Under the pieces are notes generated by a model. It was not told the DNA's origin. It saw only the letters and a list, made by a program, of their open reading frames with translations, and ran no database searches. 37,965 nucleotides of DNA from SAR86 cluster bacterium (lineage in GTDB: Bacteria; Pseudomonadota; Gammaproteobacteria; Magnimaribacterales; Magnimaribacteraceae): the NCBI GenBank assembly GCA_029268615.1, contig JAQWNM010000004.1, positions 1-37,965 of the forward strand, in the 5' to 3' direction. Positions 32,629 through 37,965 of this stretch are shown one piece after another. Position 1 is the first letter of the stretch. Every line of letters starts with the position of its first letter. The translations under genes and the position numbers were made by a program.

Positions 32629-33930
32629 ATGAAATCACCTTTTAGTAAAAAAACAAAATTAGATGAAACAATCCTCATCACTGTTCCTGCTAAGGAAATA
32701 GAAGAAAAAGTAAATAAGCAATTAATAGATACTCAAAAAAAATCTAAGATAAAGGGATTCAGACAAGGTAAGGCTCCTTTAGATTTAGTAAAAAAACTTT
32801 ATGGAAATGAAATAAGGAGCGATGTGATAAATGATTCAGTATCACACTCTTTTTATCATATTGTAGAAGATAAAGGTTTAAGGCCAGTTGGACCCCCCAC
32901 CCTGAAACCTAAAAACTTGACAGAAGGTAAAGATGTTAAATTTGAAGCTACCTTTGACATATATCCTGAAATAAAACTTGGTAAGTTAAATAAAGTTAAT
33001 TTTATTAAACCTAAAAGTGAATTAACAGAGAAAGATCTTAAGGATGCAATTCTAAATTTAAGAAAGAGAATGAGTAAATGGAATCTAAAAGAAGGAAAGT
33101 CTAATATAGGCGATCAAGTAAAAATTAATTTCAAAGGGTACATAGAAGAGAAAGAATTTGAAGGAAATACAGCTAATGATTTTGTTTTAGAGCTTGGCTC
33201 TAATTCTATGATTCCTGGTTTTGAAGAAGGGCTCGTTGGGAAAGAGAAGGGCGAAGAATTAACACTAGATTTAAGCTTCCCTAAAGATTATCACAACTCA
33301 GAATTTGCTTCTAAGCAATCAAAATTTGAAATAGAAATTCTTGAAGTGCTGAAATCTGAATATCCTGAGATGGATAATGATTTCTTTAAAAGTGTTGGAA
33401 TTGAAGCTGAGGACGAAGAAAATTTCTCAAAAGAGATCGAAAAGAGATTGAAAGATGACCTTGAAAGAGTAATTAAGAATAAATCTAAAACAAGACTTTT
33501 TGATGCTTTATTAGAAGTAACCCCATTTGATATTCCTCCCACAATGGTTTCTAATGAAATAAATAGTATGAAGGAAGATTCTGCTAAAAGAATGGGGGTT
33601 GACCCTAAAAAAATAAAACCAGAAGATTTTCCTGATGACGCTTTTCTTGAAGACGCAACCAAGCGAGTTAAATTAGGTGTATTGCTCAATACCGTTATTT
33701 CAGATAATGAGATTAAACCTGATGCTGAAAATGTCAAAAAATTGATTGAAGAAAGATCTTCGCAGTATCCTAATCCTCAAGAGGTAATAAATTGGTTTTA
33801 TTCAAACGATGAGCAACTTAAGCAAATTGAATTTTTAAGTTTAGAAGAACAAGTTTATGAATACATTTTATCAAAAGCTAATTTTACTGAAGAAAATTTA
33901 ACTTACGAAGAATGTCTTAAAAATAATTAA
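32629..33930 (+). CDS. tig: Trigger factor, ribosome-associated chaperone and peptidyl-prolyl isomerase
   Basis: A 433-residue chaperone that binds at the ribosome exit tunnel and shields nascent chains. The ribosome-binding signature GFRQGKAP is at 43-50. The FKBP-type isomerase domain follows at about 150-240 (GDQVKINFKGYI through GSNSMIPGFEEGLVG). The long helical C-terminal arms run to the end, with IPPTMV near 303. Length and domain order match the E. coli protein. It begins 10 bases after tRNA-His, so the two are probably on one transcript. It is followed by clpP, separated by an 87-base region holding a heat-shock-type promoter. Confidence 0.97.
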   Translation: MKSPFSKKTKLDETILITVPAKEIEEKVNKQLIDTQKKSKIKGFRQGKAPLDLVKKLYGNEIRSDVINDSVSHSFYHIVEDKGLRPVGPPTLKPKNLTEGKDVKFEATFDIYPEIKLGKLNKVNFIKPKSELTEKDLKDAILNLRKRMSKWNLKEGKSNIGDQVKINFKGYIEEKEFEGNTANDFVLELGSNSMIPGFEEGLVGKEKGEELTLDLSFPKDYHNSEFASKQSKFEIEILEVLKSEYPEMDNDFFKSVGIEAEDEENFSKEIEKRLKDDLERVIKNKSKTRLFDALLEVTPFDIPPTMVSNEINSMKEDSAKRMGVDPKKIKPEDFPDDAFLEDATKRVKLGVLLNTVISDNEIKPDAENVKKLIEERSSQYPNPQEVINWFYSNDEQLKQIEFLSLEEQVYEYILSKANFTEENLTYEECLKNN

Positions 33931-33933
33931 TTA

Positions 33934-33960
33934 CTTGAAATTTAATCATTTGTGACCCAT
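33934..33960 (+). promoter_or_regulatory. Sigma-32 (RpoH)-type heat-shock promoter for clpP-clpX-lon
   Basis: CTTGAAA (33934-33940), a 15-base spacer, then CCCAT (33956-33960) followed by AAAT. This matches the enterobacterial sigma-32 consensus of CTTGAAA and CCCATnT closely in sequence and spacing. It starts 3 bases after the tig stop and lies about 57 bases before the preferred clpP start. The same stretch can be read as a weaker sigma-70 promoter (TTGAAA, 17 bases, CATAAA). Confidence 0.65.
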
Positions 33961-34005
33961 AAATAGTAAGTAAGTATTTTTAACTTAATAAAACTTTATA
34001 TGAAT

Positions 34006-34010
34006 AAGGA
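34006..34010 (+). promoter_or_regulatory. Ribosome-binding site deciding the clpP start
   Basis: AAGGA is 7 bases before the ATG at 34018. The other in-frame ATG at 34000 lies upstream of this site and has no Shine-Dalgarno of its own. Confidence 0.65.
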
Positions 34011-34017
34011 TAAAATA

Positions 34018-34608
34018 ATGAATCAATTAGTACCAATGGTTGTAGAACAGACTTCTAGAGGTGAGCGTGCTTTCGATATTTTTTCTCGTCTTTTGAAAGA
34101 AAGGGTCATTTTTCTTACCGGACCTGTAGAGGATATTGGAGCAAATCTTATTGTTGCGCAATTACTTTTTTTGGAAGCAGAAAATCCTGATAAAGATATA
34201 AACCTTTACATAAACTCGCCTGGAGGTTCAGTAACAGCAGGACTTTCTATTTATGACACTATGCAATTTATTAAACCCGATGTTAGCACTCTATGCGTTG
34301 GTCAGGCAGCAAGCATGGGAGCTGTTCTTCTTACTGGAGGGGCTAAAGGAAAGAGGCATGCCTTACCAAATGCAAGAGTTTTAATACATCAAGTCATGGG
34401 TGGCTTTTCAGGCCAGGCAAGTGATTTTGAAATTCACGCAAAAGAAATACTCAGCATTAAAGCTAAATTAAATTCTATTCTTTCTCAGCATACAGGTCAA
34501 AAAATAGATAAAGTTGCAAAAGATTCAGACAGGGATAATTTTATGAGCCCCGATGAGGCTGTTAAGTATGGTTTAATTGACAGTGTAATAAACCAAAGGA
34601 AAGGTTAA
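34018..34608 (+). CDS. clpP: ATP-dependent Clp protease proteolytic subunit
   Basis: The serine peptidase of the ClpXP complex, forming a double heptameric ring in the cytosol. From the preferred ATG at 34018 it has 196 residues; the alternative at 34000 adds six (MNKDKI) but lacks a ribosome-binding site. The catalytic triad is S99 (GQAASMGAV), H124 (VLIHQVMGG) and D173 (DSDRDNFM), with the oxyanion strand [10 protein letters not shown]. The [14 protein letters not shown] start corresponds to the mature E. coli N-terminus, so there is little or no propeptide. The stop is 5 bases before clpX, forming an operon with clpX and lon under a sigma-32-like promoter. Confidence 0.96.
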   Translation: MNQLVPMVVEQTSRGERAFDIFSRLLKERVIFLTGPVEDIGANLIVAQLLFLEAENPDKDINLYINSPGGSVTAGLSIYDTMQFIKPDVSTLCVGQAASMGAVLLTGGAKGKRHALPNARVLIHQVMGGFSGQASDFEIHAKEILSIKAKLNSILSQHTGQKIDKVAKDSDRDNFMSPDEAVKYGLIDSVINQRKG

Positions 34609-34613
34609 GGACT

Positions 34614-35909
34614 ATGGCAGATAATATAAAAGACGGTTCAGATAATGAGAAACTTCTATTTTGTTCATTTTGTGGAAAGAATCAAAACGAGGTAAAAAAA
34701 CTTATAGCAGGACCCTCAGTTTATATATGTAATGAGTGCATAGATTTATGTAATGACATTATAAAAGAAGAAATAGAACAGCTAGATGAGGCTCAGAGTA
34801 CATCTTTATCTATACCTTCAGACATAAAAAATACTTTAGATGAGTATGTCATTGAACAGGAATCAGCAAAGAAAAATCTGTCAGTAGCTGTATACAACCA
34901 CTATAAAAGATTGGATTCAGAATCAAAATCTAAATCTAAATCACAAAAAAATTCTGAAGAAGAAGTAGAATTATCGAAAAGCAACATACTCCTTCTTGGC
35001 CCTACCGGCTGTGGAAAAACTTTACTCGCTCAAACTTTAGCAAGAGTGTTGGATGTTCCTTTTGCAATTGCAGACGCAACTTCGTTAACAGAGGCTGGTT
35101 ATGTAGGAGAGGATGTAGAAAATATTATTCAGAAATTACTATTAAACTGTGACTATGATGTTGAAAAAGCACAGCGAGGGATAGTCTATATTGACGAGAT
35201 AGATAAGATAGCCAGGAAATCTGATAATCCGTCTATTACAAGAGATGTCTCAGGTGAGGGGGTTCAACAGGCTTTACTTAAGTTGATAGAAGGTACAGTT
35301 GCCGCTATTCCTCCTCAAGGAGGGCGGAAGCATCCACAACAAGAATTTCTCCAAGTAGATACAACAAATATACTTTTTATATGTGGCGGTGCCTTTTCTG
35401 GGTTAAGTGAAATCATTAGAGGAAGAAGAGAAGAGACCGGCATAGGTTTTGGTGCAAAAGTTTCTTCAATTTCAAAAAATATAAATAGTACTGACCAACT
35501 GAAAAATGTAGAACCAGAAGATCTTGTAAAGTATGGACTAATACCAGAATTTGTTGGCAGACTTCCTGTCATGTCTTCTTTAGATGAGTTAGGTCAAGGT
35601 GCTTTAATTAAAATTCTTGTTGATCCTAAAAACTCTTTAACTAAACAATTCAAAAAACTCTTTGATATGGAAGGGGTGGAATTGGATATTAGAAAAGATG
35701 CGTTATTAGAAATAGCAAATAAAGCTTTGAAACTGAAAACCGGAGCGAGAGGCCTAAGATCAATTTTAGAAAGATTACTAATGGAAACAATGTATAGAAT
35801 TCCATCTGAAACTGGTTTAAAGAAAGTTGTTCTAGATGCTTCTGTTGTAAAAGGGGAGTCAGAACCCTTACTTGTTTTTGAAAAATCATCTGAAGGAAAG
35901 CAGGCTTAA
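34614..35909 (+). CDS. clpX: ATP-dependent Clp protease ATP-binding subunit ClpX
   Basis: A 431-residue AAA+ unfoldase that feeds substrates to ClpP. The N-terminal zinc-binding domain has C17, C20, C39 and C42. Walker A GPTGCGKT is at 129-136 and Walker B VYIDEID at 191-197, and the pore and substrate loops GYVGED and [11 protein letters not shown] are intact. GIGFGAKV (about 284) is the IGF-type loop that docks on ClpP, as in IGF of E. coli. A lysine- and serine-rich linker at about 102-120 is low-complexity. Upstream AAGGA-like sequences lie in the end of clpP. It is followed by lon after 35 bases. Confidence 0.97.
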   Translation: MADNIKDGSDNEKLLFCSFCGKNQNEVKKLIAGPSVYICNECIDLCNDIIKEEIEQLDEAQSTSLSIPSDIKNTLDEYVIEQESAKKNLSVAVYNHYKRLDSESKSKSKSQKNSEEEVELSKSNILLLGPTGCGKTLLAQTLARVLDVPFAIADATSLTEAGYVGEDVENIIQKLLLNCDYDVEKAQRGIVYIDEIDKIARKSDNPSITRDVSGEGVQQALLKLIEGTVAAIPPQGGRKHPQQEFLQVDTTNILFICGGAFSGLSEIIRGRREETGIGFGAKVSSISKNINSTDQLKNVEPEDLVKYGLIPEFVGRLPVMSSLDELGQGALIKILVDPKNSLTKQFKKLFDMEGVELDIRKDALLEIANKALKLKTGARGLRSILERLLMETMYRIPSETGLKKVVLDASVVKGESEPLLVFEKSSEGKQA

Positions 35910-35944
35910 TATTTTTTTAATTTATAACTGAATCTAAAAATAAT

Positions 35945-37965
35945 ATGACTACAAAAAAAATTCTTACTTGCCCTATGTTACCTCTAAGAGATGTTGTGAT
36001 TTTTCCTACTGTCATCACTCCTTTATTTGTAGGTAGAGAGAAGTCTATGAAGGCTTTAGAAAAATCAATGGGCTCAGATCAGCAAGTAATGCTAGTCGCG
36101 CAAAGAGATCCTCAGGTTGACGATCCTAATTCTAAGTCTATTTATAAAATTGGAACCCTCTCTTCTATATTACAACTTATCAAACTACCTGACGGAACAG
36201 TTAAAGTGTTAGTTGAAGGCAAGCAAAGAGCAAAAGTTTTAAAGGTTTTTGATGAGGAAGAATTTTATTCTTCTCAAGTTGAACTTATTCCTGAGAATCA
36301 AAACATTGAGTCTGAGAAAACCTTAATAAATGATCTAAAAAGTCAGTTCCAAGAATATGTTAGAGTATCGAAGAAAGCTACTCCCGAAGTTTTAAATACT
36401 ATAGTTGCTATCGATAGCATAGGTAGATTGATAGACACTTTGGTTGGCCACACTTCATTAGCTGTTGAAAAGAAACAAGAAATCTTAGAATCAGAAAGTT
36501 TTGAATTAAGCGCTCGAATTATTAGCGGTTATCTTAAATCTCAAATTGATGTGAACAGTGTTGAGAGAAAGATACGGGGTAGAGTTAAGAATCAAATGGA
36601 AAAGAGTCAAAAGGAATACTACCTAAATGAACAGATGAAGGCTCTAAAGAAAGAATTAGGAGAGCTAGATGATTTAGAAGAATCGGATTTATTAGAACAA
36701 AAAATATTAGAAGCTGGCATGTCAGAAGAAGGAGAAGAAAAGGCATTATCTGAGCTCAAAAAATATAAGATGATGTCTCCTATGTCAGCTGAAGCGGCAG
36801 TAGTAAGAGGTTATCTAGATTGGATTATTAATATTCCATGGAAGAAAAAAAGTTCTCTACAAAAAAATCTAAAAAAAGCGAGTTCTATTTTGGATAAAGA
36901 TCATCATGGCTTGGAGGAAGTAAAAGAAAGGATATTAGAAAACCTAGCTGTTCAAAAAAGAGTAAAGAAGCTCCAAGGGCCTATCCTATGTTTAGTAGGA
37001 CCTCCGGGAGTGGGGAAAACCTCATTAGGTGAGTCAATGGCTAGAGCTACTAATAGAGAATTTATTCGTATGTCATTAGGGGGTGTAAGGGACGAAGCAG
37101 AAATAAGAGGCCATAGAAGAACTTATATCGGTTCCATGCCAGGAAGAATAATGCAAAAATTATCTAAAACTGGTGTCAAGAATCCCCTTTTTTTATTAGA
37201 TGAGATAGATAAGATGGGTATGGATTTTAGAGGGGATCCTGCTTCAGCTTTACTTGAAGTTCTTGATCCAGAACAAAATAACTCATTCAACGATCATTAT
37301 TTAGAAATAGACTATGATTTATCTGATGTTCTTTTTGTCTGCACAGCTAATAGTATGAATATTCCAACAGCTCTTTTAGATAGAATGGAAATTATAAGGC
37401 TGCCAGGATATACAGAGGATGAAAAAGTAAGTATTGCTGAGAGTTATCTTGTGCCTAAGCAAATTAAGTTAAATGGACTTACCTCCAAAGAAATAGAAAT
37501 TTCTAATCAAAGTACTCAAGATCTTATTAGATATTATACAAGAGAGGCAGGAGTGAGATCTTTGGAAAGGGAGATAGCAAAGATTTGTAGAAAAGTAGTA
37601 AAAGAGAATGCGGATAAAAAAACACCCAAGAAATATAAAATAGATGCAAATTTATTAGAAGATTTTTGTGGAGTAAGAAAATTTGAATTTGGAGAAGCTT
37701 CCAAGAGAGATAGAATTGGTCAAGTAACTGGCTTAGCATGGACTCAAGTTGGCGGTGAACTATTAACCTTGGAAGCAGCCTGTTTTGTAGGTAAAGGAAA
37801 AATAATTAAAACAGGGTCTCTCGGAGATGTAATGCAAGAATCAATTCAAGCCGCTTTATCCGTGGTAAGGTCTAGATCAGATTCATTGGGAATAGAACCC
37901 AATTTTTATGAAAATCAAGATATACATATTCACGTTCCGGAAGGTGCTACTCCCAAGGATGGCCC
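35945..37965 (+). CDS. lon: ATP-dependent Lon protease, 3' end outside the window
   Basis: An AAA+ serine protease degrading misfolded and regulatory proteins. The frame opens with ATG at 35945 (MTTKKILTCPMLPLRDVVIFP) and stays open to the last base, giving about 673 residues of an expected 780 or so. The LON substrate domain covers about 1-200, and a coiled region includes EYYLNEQMKALKKELGE. Walker A GPPGVGKT is at 352-359 and Walker B FLLDEIDKMG follows. The protease domain starts with RIGQVTGLAWTQVGGELLTLEA. The window stops inside PEGATPKDGP, just before the expected catalytic Ser (S679 in E. coli); the Lys partner is also outside. No ribosome-binding site is evident, and it likely shares the clpP promoter. 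Confidence 0.96.
   Translation, partial: MTTKKILTCPMLPLRDVVIFPTVITPLFVGREKSMKALEKSMGSDQQVMLVAQRDPQVDDPNSKSIYKIGTLSSILQLIKLPDGTVKVLVEGKQRAKVLKVFDEEEFYSSQVELIPENQNIESEKTLINDLKSQFQEYVRVSKKATPEVLNTIVAIDSIGRLIDTLVGHTSLAVEKKQEILESESFELSARIISGYLKSQIDVNSVERKIRGRVKNQMEKSQKEYYLNEQMKALKKELGELDDLEESDLLEQKILEAGMSEEGEEKALSELKKYKMMSPMSAEAAVVRGYLDWIINIPWKKKSSLQKNLKKASSILDKDHHGLEEVKERILENLAVQKRVKKLQGPILCLVGPPGVGKTSLGESMARATNREFIRMSLGGVRDEAEIRGHRRTYIGSMPGRIMQKLSKTGVKNPLFLLDEIDKMGMDFRGDPASALLEVLDPEQNNSFNDHYLEIDYDLSDVLFVCTANSMNIPTALLDRMEIIRLPGYTEDEKVSIAESYLVPKQIKLNGLTSKEIEISNQSTQDLIRYYTREAGVRSLEREIAKICRKVVKENADKKTPKKYKIDANLLEDFCGVRKFEFGEASKRDRIGQVTGLAWTQVGGELLTLEAACFVGKGKIIKTGSLGDVMQESIQAALSVVRSRSDSLGIEPNFYENQDIHIHVPEGATPKDG

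Noticed and set aside
33291-33737. A 148-residue antisense frame inside tig
   Set aside because: Composition is a serine/leucine-rich mirror of the charged tig codons, and no domain or ribosome-binding site is seen.

Overview
The window looks like chromosome from a low-GC, streamlined marine gammaproteobacterium, possibly SAR86-like. Three things point there. The housekeeping block runs tig-clpP-clpX-lon with a gamma-type ClpP and a sigma-32-like promoter. Pro, Arg and His tRNA genes lie nearby. Genes are packed with very short spacers, carry AT-rich codons throughout, and include two TonB-dependent receptors and several peptidases. The assignment is by pattern recognition, not alignment. I see no insertion sequence, prophage, integrase or CRISPR array, and no gene-free stretch longer than about 200 bases.

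Layout. 1-4.5 kb: two tandem gamma-glutamyltranspeptidases (the first cut by the window edge) converge on a DASS-type dicarboxylate transporter. 4.6-13.3 kb: a TonB receptor faces a forward run of lysR, a DadA-like D-amino-acid dehydrogenase, an exported M19 dipeptidase, a patatin lipase and an M48 lipoprotein protease. 13.3-15.5 kb: a glutamine-synthetase-like gamma-glutamyl ligase overlaps an SDR dehydrogenase. 15.6-18.5 kb: gpsA, a DUF4389 membrane protein, a Nu-class GST and an SDR form a tight forward operon. 18.5-24.1 kb: a reverse operon of FabY-like ketosynthase, APH-fold phosphotransferase and DUF6285 protein, then a divergent acyl-CoA synthetase and folD. 24.2-30.8 kb: a second TonB receptor, tRNA-Pro, an M28 lipoprotein peptidase, a second DadA-like enzyme and an SDR. 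30.9-32.6 kb: tRNA-Arg, acylphosphatase, an L-2-hydroxyglutarate-oxidase-like enzyme and tRNA-His. 32.6 kb to the end: tig, clpP, clpX and most of lon, cut just before its catalytic serine codon.

How the genes may work together. The recurring theme is scavenging of peptides and amino-acid derivatives. Twice a TonB receptor occurs near a peptidase and a DadA-like flavoenzyme. In the first case the peptidase is an M19 dipeptidase, a family known to cleave L-D dipeptides, so uptake, hydrolysis and oxidation of D-amino-acid-containing peptides is a coherent reading. The two transpeptidases would release glutamate or amino acids from gamma-glutamyl compounds. The ligase-dehydrogenase pair could start gamma-glutamylated amine or amino-alcohol catabolism. 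The ketosynthase/APH/DUF6285/acyl-CoA synthetase group points to acyl-CoA metabolism. These functional links are inferences from gene order and family knowledge.
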